Below are positions 56,866 through 64,000 of a stretch of DNA of 64,000 nt, one piece after another. The notes under the pieces are model-generated. The model saw only the letters and a list, made by a program, of their open reading frames with translations, made no database searches and was not told where the DNA came from. Origin of the DNA: Nitrospira sp. CR1.3. GTDB taxonomy: Bacteria > Nitrospirota > Nitrospiria > Nitrospirales > Nitrospiraceae. The stretch is from positions 1 to 64,000 of the forward strand of contig WIAH01000017.1 in the NCBI GenBank assembly GCA_014055525.1. The letters are read 5' to 3'. How positions within the stretch are numbered: position 1 is the first letter of the stretch; each line of letters opens with the position of its first letter. A program made the translations under genes and the position numbers.

Positions 56866-57981
56866 TCAGCTATTTTCTCTATCGTACGCGACATTCACAT
56901 ACACCTTGATCGCGCTCTTGTCTGTCGTCAGCGTCGACATCATCGATTGATAATTTTCCAGCCCCGTGACCGGATGGGTGAGCAGTTTGGAGAGCCAGCC
57001 GGGAAACTCCAGTTCAGCCCGCGCGAAGTCATACACCCCGGCCTCGAAGTACTCGCGGTTGGCGTTGACCGTCCCGACGACGAGCTTGTTCCCCAACACG
57101 AAATCCAGATTGATCTTGTCGGCGGGCACGGCATGCTGCCGGTTCCCGCCGGTCACGCTGGCCAGAATCAACACACCGTTCTTGCCTAGGCTTTCCATCG
57201 CTTCGAACGCCACAGGAGAATATCCGGTCGCTTCGAACATGAGGTCGAAGGGACCATAGCGTTTCGCAGCCTCACGGATGGTCAGATCGTCCGTCGAGAT
57301 GTAGCGAACACCCAGTTGCTCCAAGAGATCGAGGTTGCGCGACGACCCGGTCTGCTTGCCGAAGCTCGTGACCTCCAGTCCTCTCATCTTCAGCGACAGG
57401 GCGGCCAGGAGGCCGACTGTGCCGGCTCCGAGCACTGCGGCTTTCTTCGGACGCCAGATCTTGAATCGCCGCTGAGCTTCGTACGCTTGAATGATGCCTT
57501 TCTCAATGATAGAGGTCGGTTCGAGAAGGATTGCCACATGCTTCAGACCTCGGGGAATCTTCACCAGGTATTCCGGATCCTCCGTAAACAACTCGGTCAA
57601 ATAGCCGTGGCGAAGATTGATGCCACGCTCGTAGTAGGTGTCTTCCAACGTCATGTCGTACTGGCCGACCTGGTCGTAGAAGCTCCCACCGGGACGCCGC
57701 ACCGTCGGTACGACGTAGTCGCCGGGCCTCAATTCCGTCACGTTCGACCCGACTTCGAGCACTTGGCCGAAACATTCATGGCCGATCACGAGATAGTCGT
57801 ACCCCGGAGGCGCCTGCCCGTACTCCGCGGCGTTAATCTCCTTGTCCGTGCCGTCGAGGCCCACACGCAGGACCCGAACGAGCACCCCGCGGCCGTTCGG
57901 GATTTCGTAGACGGAGGGTTTCGGCAAATCGGCGAGATGGATGGAATTGGGCTTCCCCGGAAGTACGGCCACCGCTTTCAT
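56866..57981 (-). CDS. Glucose 1-dehydrogenase-like MDR oxidoreductase
   Basis: The 371-residue protein has a GroES-like N-terminal domain with GHECFGQVLEVGSNV and DYVVPTVRRPGG, and a Rossmann domain with AVLGAGTVGLLAALSLK and LEVTSFGKQTGSSRNLDLL. Length and motifs match the glucose 1-dehydrogenase group of zinc-containing medium-chain dehydrogenases. AAGGAGG precedes the ATG. It is cytosolic and would reduce NAD(P)+ with a sugar; the substrate is inferred from the family. Confidence 0.86.
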   Translation of the reverse strand: MKAVAVLPGKPNSIHLADLPKPSVYEIPNGRGVLVRVLRVGLDGTDKEINAAEYGQAPPGYDYLVIGHECFGQVLEVGSNVTELRPGDYVVPTVRRPGGSFYDQVGQYDMTLEDTYYERGINLRHGYLTELFTEDPEYLVKIPRGLKHVAILLEPTSIIEKGIIQAYEAQRRFKIWRPKKAAVLGAGTVGLLAALSLKMRGLEVTSFGKQTGSSRNLDLLEQLGVRYISTDDLTIREAAKRYGPFDLMFEATGYSPVAFEAMESLGKNGVLILASVTGGNRQHAVPADKINLDFVLGNKLVVGTVNANREYFEAGVYDFARAELEFPGWLSKLLTHPVTGLENYQSMMSTLTTDKSAIKVYVNVAYDRENS

Positions 57982-58083
57982 CGTCGCCCTCCTTCACGTT
58001 CGTCATCTCCGACCTACGTCTGCGGAGACATCTGGTCGTAGGTCGAGGAAGGAGGACAAATCTTACGGAGGGGAGGCCGCTAA

Positions 58084-59121
58084 TCAGTTCGCGTCGAGTC
58101 GGACTTTGCCTCGGAAGGCACGATGCGCGCAAATCTGATAGGCCAACAGGAGAAAAAAGCCGACAACGAACCAGGCAAGGCCCGCCGCCAGCCCGTAGGA
58201 ATCGGTCGCGGCGTTGAAGGCGGTGAGGCTGAGTGCGGGATTGGTCGATGACATCAGAAGATGCGGATACATGCCGCAGGCGACGCTGGCGAGCATTGTC
58301 AGAATGAACAGACTGGAAGCAAGAAACGCCGCCATGTCCCGTTGCCTGCTGCGGAAATACAGAGTGGCGCCGAGCATCAACGAACCGGTCAGCGGCAGGA
58401 GATATTCGAGCGGGTGACCGGCGAAATTGAGACGAAGACTCGGCTGGACGACCGGCACTGCGAGGAGAGCCAGGATCGTCAAGCCAGCCGCGGACCATCC
58501 CGCGAAACGGCCCGCGAGATCCACCCGCCGGTATAGGTCCCCCTCCGTTTTCATCGCCAGGTAGTTCGCACCATGCAGCGCAAGGATCGACGCGCTGGTC
58601 AGTCCCATCAGGACGGTGAACCAATCCAGAATGCCAGGTTCAGGGCCCGGCTGAAAATCTGTCCACAAGGCCACGAAAAAATACCCATCATGATTTAGCG
58701 GCACGCCGCGAATCAGATTGCCTAGAGCGGCGCCGAAAACCACGGCCAGAAGGAAACTGGCGCCGGAGAATGCGCCGTCCCACCAGCGGGTCCAGATCGG
58801 GTGGTCGAGATGCGAGCGCAGTTCGAGCGCCAGGCCGCGAAAGATCAGCAGCCACAGCACGAGGATCAGCGCCAGATAGAAGCCGCTGAAGCCCGCCGCA
58901 TAGACCTTTGGAAAGGCGAAGAAAAGCAGCCCGCCGCCCGCGATCAGCCAGACTTCGTTCCCGTTCCAGACCGGTCCGATGGACATAAGCGCCATTCGCC
59001 GGTCGGTCTCGCTTCGTGTCACAAAGGGATAGACGATGCCGACCCCGAAGTCGAAGCCGTCGAGGGCAACAAAGATCGCCAGCATTAAGGTAACGATCGC
59101 GTACCAGATGGTTTCCATCAT
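58084..59121 (-). CDS. cydB: Cytochrome bd quinol oxidase subunit II
   Basis: The 345-residue subunit has eight or nine membrane helices and the family motifs LDGFDFGVGIVYPFV, IGPVWNGNEVWLIAGGG and FSGFYLALILVLWLLIFRG. It forms the structural partner of CydA in the quinol oxidase, a high-affinity O2-reducing enzyme. Its ATG overlaps the cydA stop. No CydX-like small gene is visible downstream. Confidence 0.94.
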   Translation of the reverse strand: MMETIWYAIVTLMLAIFVALDGFDFGVGIVYPFVTRSETDRRMALMSIGPVWNGNEVWLIAGGGLLFFAFPKVYAAGFSGFYLALILVLWLLIFRGLALELRSHLDHPIWTRWWDGAFSGASFLLAVVFGAALGNLIRGVPLNHDGYFFVALWTDFQPGPEPGILDWFTVLMGLTSASILALHGANYLAMKTEGDLYRRVDLAGRFAGWSAAGLTILALLAVPVVQPSLRLNFAGHPLEYLLPLTGSLMLGATLYFRSRQRDMAAFLASSLFILTMLASVACGMYPHLLMSSTNPALSLTAFNAATDSYGLAAGLAWFVVGFFLLLAYQICAHRAFRGKVRLDAN

Positions 59122-60497
59122 GCGTTCCTGCCGGCCCAGGCCTGTTCTCTGGCCGGTTCAGCGTCGTGCTGATGTCCGTTCTCCTCTGGTCCATGCCGGA
59201 TCGTTTCCGCGATCATGAACAGAAACAGGATTCCCAGGAACAGGTAGAGCCCCAGAAAGCCGAGCAAGGTGAACAGTGCGTTCCCTGAATGGACCAGCGG
59301 CGATGTCCCCTCGGAGGTGCGCAAGAGTCCGTACACGAGCCAGGGCTGGCGACCGAGCTCGGCGGTCATCCACCCGGCCGTCGTGGCAATGTAGGGAAAC
59401 GGCGCGCTGAGCATCAGCAGCCAGAGCAGCCACTGTGTCGTGAAGAGGCGCCCGCGCCACAGCCAGAGCAACGCCAGTCCCATAACCGCGGACAGGATGG
59501 TCCCGAGCCCGGCCATCACGTGATAGGAATAATAGAGCAACGGCAGATTGTCGGGCCAATCTTCAGGCGGAAAGGCATCGAGTCCCTTCACCTGAGCGTA
59601 GAGCTCGTCGTAGACGAGGAAGCTCAGCGCCCTGGGAATTTCGATCGGGTTGTCGACCGTCATCGTCTCGAGGTTGGGTTGGCCGACCAAATACAGTCCG
59701 GCGCCGTGCTCGGTCTTAAAGAGCCCTTCAAACGCGGCCCCCTTTACCGGCTGATGTTCGAAGACCTGCCTGGCATTCCCGTGTCCTGTTGGAAAAATCA
59801 TCAGCGCGGTGGAGAGCGCGCCGGCCACAATCCCGGTTCGCAGGTACGTCTTCGCTTGGGCCGTATGCCGGCCGGAAAGAAGATAGAACGACCCGAGCGC
59901 CGCCATCACGAATGATCCGGTGACGACTGCAGCCGTCATGTTGTGCGCGTACTGCCAGAACAGCCAGGGATTGGTGAGCAAGGCCCAGAGACTGTCGACG
60001 AAGAGCCGCCCGTCGGGTGAGACGCGGTAGGCCACCGGATGCTGCATCCATGCGTTGGTGGCTAGAATGAAAAAGCCTGAAAGCCAGGAGCCGAGGAAGA
60101 GCATCAACGAGGCAAACCACTGGATCTTTCGGCTGAACCGCTGGTCCCCGAAAAGCAGCATGCCGAGGAAGGACGATTCCATGAAAAACGCGAACGTCCC
60201 TTCCATCGCCAGGGTTTGACCGATGACGCCCCCGGCAAAGTCGGAGAATTTCGCCCAATTGGTGCCGAATTGAAATTCCAGCGGAATGCCGGTGACAACG
60301 CCGAACGCGAAACTCAAAGCAAAAATCTTCGTCCAAAATCGCGCCGCTTCGTGCGCAGCCTCGTCGCCGGCCGCAAGCGCCCTGCTGCGTAGATACAACA
60401 ACAGCAGGGCCAATCCCATCGTCAGTTGCGGAAAAAGATAGTGGAACGTGGCGGTGAAGGCGAATTGCAAACGATCGTAGAGCAGGGCGCTGGTCAT
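59118..60497 (-). CDS. cydA: Cytochrome bd quinol oxidase subunit I
   Basis: The 459-residue subunit starts at the ATG 4 bases after GGGGG; a TTG three bases earlier is less likely. With this start the conserved heme ligand is His19 as in E. coli. Other motifs are QYAHNMTAAVVTG (second heme His), YSYHVMAGLG (Met ligand) and GRQPW. The Q-loop is of the short type. It oxidises quinol and reduces O2. It follows the anti-sigma gene on the same strand. Confidence 0.95.
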   Translation of the reverse strand: MTSALLYDRLQFAFTATFHYLFPQLTMGLALLLLYLRSRALAAGDEAAHEAARFWTKIFALSFAFGVVTGIPLEFQFGTNWAKFSDFAGGVIGQTLAMEGTFAFFMESSFLGMLLFGDQRFSRKIQWFASLMLFLGSWLSGFFILATNAWMQHPVAYRVSPDGRLFVDSLWALLTNPWLFWQYAHNMTAAVVTGSFVMAALGSFYLLSGRHTAQAKTYLRTGIVAGALSTALMIFPTGHGNARQVFEHQPVKGAAFEGLFKTEHGAGLYLVGQPNLETMTVDNPIEIPRALSFLVYDELYAQVKGLDAFPPEDWPDNLPLLYYSYHVMAGLGTILSAVMGLALLWLWRGRLFTTQWLLWLLMLSAPFPYIATTAGWMTAELGRQPWLVYGLLRTSEGTSPLVHSGNALFTLLGFLGLYLFLGILFLFMIAETIRHGPEENGHQHDAEPAREQAWAGRNA

Positions 60498-60600
60498 CAA
60501 TCCCCCGAGCCGACGGATCGGTTCAGAACGGAGCGCCGAACCCCGTCACGTTACGTCAGATGGGAACGGTAGGCCTTGCGGCGTGCCCGAGCGGTGTCGT

Positions 60601-60873
60601 TCACTTGGACGGAGCATAACAGCGGGCAAAGTGGCGGCGCAAGCGAAGACGATTGAAAGGCGAGGGCACAGGTCTCCGCGAGCGCGCAACAGTGTCTCGA
60701 ATCAGGATGATCTGGTTCACATAGGCGCGGCAATGGGCGCAGGAGGCCAAGTGCAATCCGACGCGAAACTTGATCGGGAGGGACGGAGCGTCGTCGAGAT
60801 ACTCGGAGGTCAGTCCCGCGACTTCGCGGCAGGTGAGTCCGCTCGCAATCCATTGTGACGGATGATCCTTCAT
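60601..60873 (-). CDS. Zinc-finger anti-sigma factor
   Basis: The 90-residue protein starts at the ATG after GGAGGCTCCACC. It has LTCREVAGLTSEYLDD (Cys15) and HLASCAHCRAYV with His41, Cys45 and Cys48, the HxxxCxxC motif of zinc-binding anti-sigma domains. There is no transmembrane segment, so it is a soluble type that may respond to redox or zinc state. It lies downstream of the ECF sigma gene and just ahead of cydA. Confidence 0.85.
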   Translation of the reverse strand: MKDHPSQWIASGLTCREVAGLTSEYLDDAPSLPIKFRVGLHLASCAHCRAYVNQIILIRDTVARSRRPVPSPFNRLRLRRHFARCYAPSK

Positions 60874-60941
60874 AGGTGGAGCCTCCGGTGCCAGCGCTTC
60901 CACCCTCTGAGTCTCCCAGTTCTGCAAATTCTTACAAAGGG

Positions 60942-61012
60942 AAGGCTGAGGCTAAGGTCGAAGGGAGGTCTCTGATCTTCGATGGCGAAACCTCAGCCTC
61001 AACCTTAGCCTA
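60942..61012 (-). repeat. Stop-anchored inverted repeat between sigma and anti-sigma genes
   Basis: Forward AAGGCTGAGGCTAAGGTCG (60942-60960) and CCTCAGCCTCAACCTTAGCC (60990-61009) are inverted copies of one 6-base-period unit. The right arm includes the sigma stop codon. The mRNA would carry a stem between the two genes. The same unit family appears near 54589. Confidence 0.6.
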
Positions 61013-61715
61013 GCGCGGTCTCGATCGCCGCGCGCACCTGCTCCCGCGCCCGATGGAGACGGACGTAGAGGTTGGTCTCCGTAATCTTCAAGATTTCGCA
61101 GACTTCCTTGGCATCTACTCCCTCCACATCGCGAAGGATCAGCACCCCCTTGAGGGTGGCCGGCAGCGCCTCGATCGCCTCGTTCATCGCGTTGACGGCC
61201 TGCTGCGATGCCAAGAGCCTTTCCGGAGTCCGATCGTCCCAGGGCTGGGGCGGGAACGCCCAGTGACCGGCCCACTCGCCGGACCGATGGAAACGAGCCG
61301 GGTCGACCGCTTCCTCGCTGTCGTCGTCGAAGGATTCAAAGGCCGAGAAGGTTGTGTGGCGTTTCTCACGCACGCCCCGGTCCTTCGCCTTATGAATCAG
61401 AATCCCGAAGATCCAGGTTCGGAGCGAGGAACGGCCCTCGAAGCGGTGCAGGCTTTCGATCACGGCCATCCAGGTATCCTGGACGACCTCCTCCGCAACC
61501 TCCCGATCAGCCACATATCCCATTGCCATTCGAATGAGCCCGCCATGGTGTCTGTCCACTAGCTCGTCGAAGGCACGTTCGTCACCCTGGCGGAGGCGCG
61601 CAAGCAGCTGCCGCTCGCCTTTCGTCAAGGCTTGACCCGTGACCGACGAGGCTGCGGGTCCCAAAGGTGGGTGTTGTTCGATCGACTGTGTTTGGGTGAG
61701 CGCCACTGAGTTCAT
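61005..61715 (-). CDS. ECF-family RNA polymerase sigma factor
   Basis: The 236-residue protein has region 2 (FDELVDRHHGGLIRMAMGYV, EEVVQDTWMAVIESLHRFEG, SLRTWIFGILIHKAKDRG) and region 4 (LPATLKGVLILRDVEGVDAKEV with ETNLYVRLHRAREQVR). An Asp/Glu-rich insert of about 50 residues separates them. GGAGGTCGATC precedes the ATG, which overlaps the STAS stop (ATGA). The longer frame to 61907 overlaps the STAS gene and is rejected. Confidence 0.93.
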   Translation of the reverse strand: MNSVALTQTQSIEQHPPLGPAASSVTGQALTKGERQLLARLRQGDERAFDELVDRHHGGLIRMAMGYVADREVAEEVVQDTWMAVIESLHRFEGRSSLRTWIFGILIHKAKDRGVREKRHTTFSAFESFDDDSEEAVDPARFHRSGEWAGHWAFPPQPWDDRTPERLLASQQAVNAMNEAIEALPATLKGVLILRDVEGVDAKEVCEILKITETNLYVRLHRAREQVRAAIETALG

Positions 61716-61981
61716 GATCGACCTCCGATGTCCATCAGATCCGTCATGTAGCCGGGAGCTTTGAGAATGGTGACTCGTTTGCGGGATAGCTGCTTCAAGA
61801 CCTCGACCCCTTGCCCATCGACGAAATCCACGCCGGCGCAGTTCAATTCGATCGATTTCAGATTTCGCAGTTCGGCGCGGCACTCCGCATCCAGAAGGTC
61901 TGCCCATTGACCGGTGATTTTCCCTTCTAGCGTGAAGACCACTCGGCTTCTGTCCATGTCTGTCTTTGTGATTTTCAGCAT
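61712..61981 (-). CDS. STAS-domain protein
   Basis: The 89-residue protein is a single STAS domain: FTLEGKITGQWADLLDAECRA and IELNCAGVDFVDGQGVEVLKQL. The Ser phosphorylated in anti-anti-sigma factors is Gly here (DFVDGQG), so switching by phosphorylation at that site is unlikely. The ATG at 61981 is chosen because a sigma54 promoter lies just before it and GGGAGACGGAGG precedes it; an upstream ATG at 62017 would fall inside the promoter. First gene of the operon. Confidence 0.88.
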   Translation of the reverse strand: MLKITKTDMDRSRVVFTLEGKITGQWADLLDAECRAELRNLKSIELNCAGVDFVDGQGVEVLKQLSRKRVTILKAPGYMTDLMDIGGRS

Positions 61982-62001
61982 CGCCTCCGTCTCCCTCGTT
62001 G

Positions 62002-62029
62002 CCCGGCTATTCAGCAACGCCTGTGCCGG
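62002..62029 (-). promoter_or_regulatory. Sigma54 (-24/-12) promoter of the STAS operon
   Basis: On the minus strand the sequence is CGGCACAGGCGTTGCTGA. The invariant GG (62027-62026) and GC (62015-62014) are 10 bases apart, as required for sigma54, and the flanks match GGCAC-N5-TTGC. The start site is predicted near 62002, about 20 bases before the ATG at 61981, leaving room for the ribosome binding site. Confidence 0.72.
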
Positions 62030-62140
62030 AACGCGAATGGAGGCGACGATCCTTCGCTAACCTGTTAAAAAATCGACGAGGTTTCGTGCTGCGGGCCTGA
62101 GATATCGGCGTGAGAGGGGCGAGAAATTTACGAGGTAATT

Positions 62141-62173
62141 CCCAAAATATTGGGGCTGTCCCAATTAGTTGGG
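62141..62173 (-). promoter_or_regulatory. Two tandem CCCAA-N4-TTGGG dyads, likely activator sites
   Basis: CCCAA-AATA-TTGGG (62141-62154) and CCCAA-TTAG-TTGGG (62160-62173) have identical half-sites and centres 19 bases apart. They lie about 145-165 bases upstream of the predicted sigma54 start site, the usual place for enhancer-type activator binding. Confidence 0.6.
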
Positions 62174-62193
62174 AAAGCAGCACAGGATTCGCG

Positions 62194-62288
62194 ACTCGTC
62201 ATGCGTCATCGGTCATTCGTCGGACGAGCATGGAGTATCGTGAGCGATCGCTTCTCTACGCTTGACCAATGACGATTGACGGTTGACG
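62194..62288 (-). repeat. Stop-anchored inverted repeat downstream of the sigma54 activator
   Basis: Forward ACTCGTCATGCGTCATCGGT (from 62194) and TTGACCAATGACGATTGACG (from 62262) are inverted copies of GTCAT/ATGAC-type units about 6-8 bases long. The array starts about 5 bases after the activator stop on the minus strand. It could form a long stem and may end the activator transcript. Confidence 0.55.
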
Positions 62289-62292
62289 GGCT

Positions 62293-64000
62293 TTAGGAGG
62301 GGCGTTCGATTCCGAGTTTCTTCATGCGCGCTTCGAGCGTGGTGGCATTGAGTCCCAGAATCCTGGCCGCACCCTTCTCGCCGCTGACCCGCCAATTGGT
62401 CTGGGTGAGGACGGCAAGGATATGGACCCGCTCCACTTCCTCCAACGTGGTGGCGGCTCCATTGACCGCCTGGGCCGCGCTCTTCGGCATCCAATCGGTG
62501 AGATCGAGCTCCGATCCCTGGCTCAAGATGACCGCGCGCTCGATGACGTGCTCGAGTTCGCGAATGTTCCCGGGCCAGAGATAGCCCTTCAGCATCTCCA
62601 TGGCCTTGGCCGAAACCGACTCGACCTTCTTGCCCATGGCAACGGAGTACTTCTTGACGAAGTACGAGACCAGCAGGGGGATATCCTGTTGCCGTTCGCG
62701 CAGGGCCGGCAGCGCAATCGGAAACACCTTGAGGCGGTAGTAGAGGTCGGATCGGAACCGTCCCTCACGGACCTCTTTGTCGAGATCCCGGTTCGTGGCG
62801 GCCACCACGCGGGCATTGACTTTGATCGTCCTCGTGCTGCCGAGCCGTTCGAACTCGCCTTCTTGCAGCACCCGCAGCAGCTTCGTCTGCAGCTCCAGCG
62901 GAATTTCGCCGACCTCGTCGAGAAAGATCGTCGCCCTGTCCGCCAGCTCAAACCGGCCGATCTTGCGCGCCAGCGCACCGGTGAAGGCGCCCTTCTCATG
63001 CCCGAACAACTCGCTTTCGATCAAGCCGGCGGGAATCGCCGCGCAATTGACCTTGACCAGCACCCCGTCCTTGCGGCTGCTCAAATGGTGGATCGCGCGG
63101 GCGATCAATTCCTTGCCGGTTCCCGTTTCGCCGGTCACCAGCACCGTCGCATCGGTCGCCGCGACTTTCTCGATCGATTGGAGCACCTTCTTGATCGCCG
63201 TCGAGACGCCGATGATTTCCTCGAAGTTGTGCGCCGTCTTGATCTCTTCGCGGAGATAGACATTGGCCGCCTCCAGCCGGGCCTTCTCCTGCTCCATCAG
63301 CACTTTATCGGTGATGTCGAGAAACATCGTGCGCGTGTAGGTCCCGCTCGGATCCGGTCTCGACCACCATTGAATCCAGAGCGGCTTGCCGTTGTCTTTG
63401 CGCCGCAGTTCCAGCACCACCCCGCTCGCGTCGATCCCCTTGCCGATCGAATCAAACGCCTCCTTCAGGCGTCGTTGCGCATCCGGCGTGTCGGGAATGA
63501 ACGAGAATCCATAGGTGCCTGGCACCTGGTCCGGCGTGATGCCCAACGTCTTCAAGGCCGTCCGATTGGCGCGGATGAACTTCGAATCGAGTCCTTCGTT
63601 CACGTAGGCGATCGGCGCTTCGTCGAATAGATCACGCAACCGCTCCTCATTGTCCTTCAACATCGCTTCCATTTGCGTCCGCTCAAGCTCCGCGCCGGCG
63701 CGCGCACCGAAGATCTTGAAGACGGAGAGATCCAGCTGTTCGAGTTCCATCCGCTTGGTATCCATCACCGCCAAGTGTCCCAACACCTGCCCGCCGGCGC
63801 TCGTCACCGGAATGGCCAGATAGCTCTTCACCCCCAGCCCTTCCAGATCATCTTTGTGCAGGGGGAATTGCTCCGCCACCTTGTCCGCGCAGTGGTACAG
63901 CTCGCCGGCCAATACCTTCTCGCAGGGCGTATGCGCGATCGCGTACTCAAAATTGGCTTTGAAATGATCTCCCGCCCAGAAGGCCAAGGTGTGCACTTTG
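62293..64000 (-). CDS. Sigma54-dependent activator, GAF-PAS-AAA-HTH (partial, N-terminus off window)
   Basis: The visible 568 residues run from a GAF domain ([33 protein letters not shown]) through PAS ([20 protein letters not shown]), a linker, and the sigma54 AAA+ domain with Walker [25 protein letters not shown] and RSDLYYRL, to a Fis-type helix-turn-helix ([21 protein letters not shown]). There is no receiver domain in the visible part, so it probably senses a ligand or redox signal. The frame continues past the right edge with no start seen. Confidence 0.93.
   Translation of the reverse strand, partial: KVHTLAFWAGDHFKANFEYAIAHTPCEKVLAGELYHCADKVAEQFPLHKDDLEGLGVKSYLAIPVTSAGGQVLGHLAVMDTKRMELEQLDLSVFKIFGARAGAELERTQMEAMLKDNEERLRDLFDEAPIAYVNEGLDSKFIRANRTALKTLGITPDQVPGTYGFSFIPDTPDAQRRLKEAFDSIGKGIDASGVVLELRRKDNGKPLWIQWWSRPDPSGTYTRTMFLDITDKVLMEQEKARLEAANVYLREEIKTAHNFEEIIGVSTAIKKVLQSIEKVAATDATVLVTGETGTGKELIARAIHHLSSRKDGVLVKVNCAAIPAGLIESELFGHEKGAFTGALARKIGRFELADRATIFLDEVGEIPLELQTKLLRVLQEGEFERLGSTRTIKVNARVVAATNRDLDKEVREGRFRSDLYYRLKVFPIALPALRERQQDIPLLVSYFVKKYSVAMGKKVESVSAKAMEMLKGYLWPGNIRELEHVIERAVILSQGSELDLTDWMPKSAAQAVNGAATTLEEVERVHILAVLTQTNWRVSGEKGAARILGLNATTLEARMKKLGIERPS

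Larger units (their letters stand above)
61982..62292 (-). other. Regulatory gap between the sigma54 activator and the STAS gene
   Basis: No gene. From right to left it holds the stop-anchored repeat array (62194-62288), two tandem dyads (62141-62173) and a sigma54-type promoter (62002-62029), each listed separately. AT-rich stretches lie at 62065-62075 and 62125-62140. Confidence 0.7.

Noticed and set aside
61716-61907. Longer start of the second ECF sigma factor
   Set aside because: It would overlap the whole STAS gene; the ATG at 61715 has GGAGG and an ATGA overlap.

Overview
This window is bacterial chromosome of fairly high GC, gene-dense, with no phage block and no CRISPR array. The gene mix suggests a Gram-negative of the Nitrospirota (Nitrospira-like): many lipoproteins and small secreted proteins, an Mla-type lipid ABC system, an MdtABC-type RND pump, several ECF sigma factors, cytochrome bd, a molybdopterin oxidoreductase with a cytochrome b partner, and a GAF-PAS sigma54 activator. 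The taxon is inferred from content and is not proven here.

Layout. 1-354: end of an IS21-like element that has cut a crp/fnr gene. 403-3517: ArsR-rhodanese regulator, fatty acid hydroxylase, permease and a Cys-rich zinc-ribbon protein. 3803-3880: tRNA-Glu. 4040-6561: lipoproteins and a MarR regulator with a Cys cluster. 6707-10394: Mla-type operon (permease with STAS, ATPase, MCE protein, auxiliary lipoprotein), divergent from a large MscS channel. 13159-15403: outer-membrane and lipoprotein genes. 15536-25120: one-directional block holding a Spy-like protein, an ECF sigma factor, a small membrane protein, a CnrX-like sensor and mdtABC. 25386-31812: hydrolase, two Tat-exported oxidative enzymes, HIU hydrolase, lipocalin and NDH-2. 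32118-43194: small secreted proteins, a cellulose-synthase-like glycosyltransferase, a HEAT protein, a TMTC-like membrane protein and a D,D-carboxypeptidase. 43482-50458: Cache histidine kinase/response regulator, three small secreted proteins, a heme c DUF3365 protein and a trypsin/SUMF1 fusion.

50473-64000 is all on the minus strand. In transcription order it runs: sigma54 activator, STAS protein, ECF sigma factor, zinc anti-sigma, cydA, cydB, glucose-dehydrogenase-like MDR enzyme, YHS protein, cytochrome b, molybdenum oxidoreductase, lipoprotein, glycosidase. A GG-N10-GC sigma54 promoter and two CCCAA-N4-TTGGG dyads lie upstream of the STAS gene. This suggests a sigma54-to-ECF cascade in front of respiratory genes and is the most system-like feature of the window.

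A second theme is non-coding. Degenerate short-period repeats begin at or within a few bases of stop codons at four places on the minus strand (about 8397, 54589, 60990 and 62262). A cluster of REP-like hairpins fills the gap between two convergent genes at 41361-41535.
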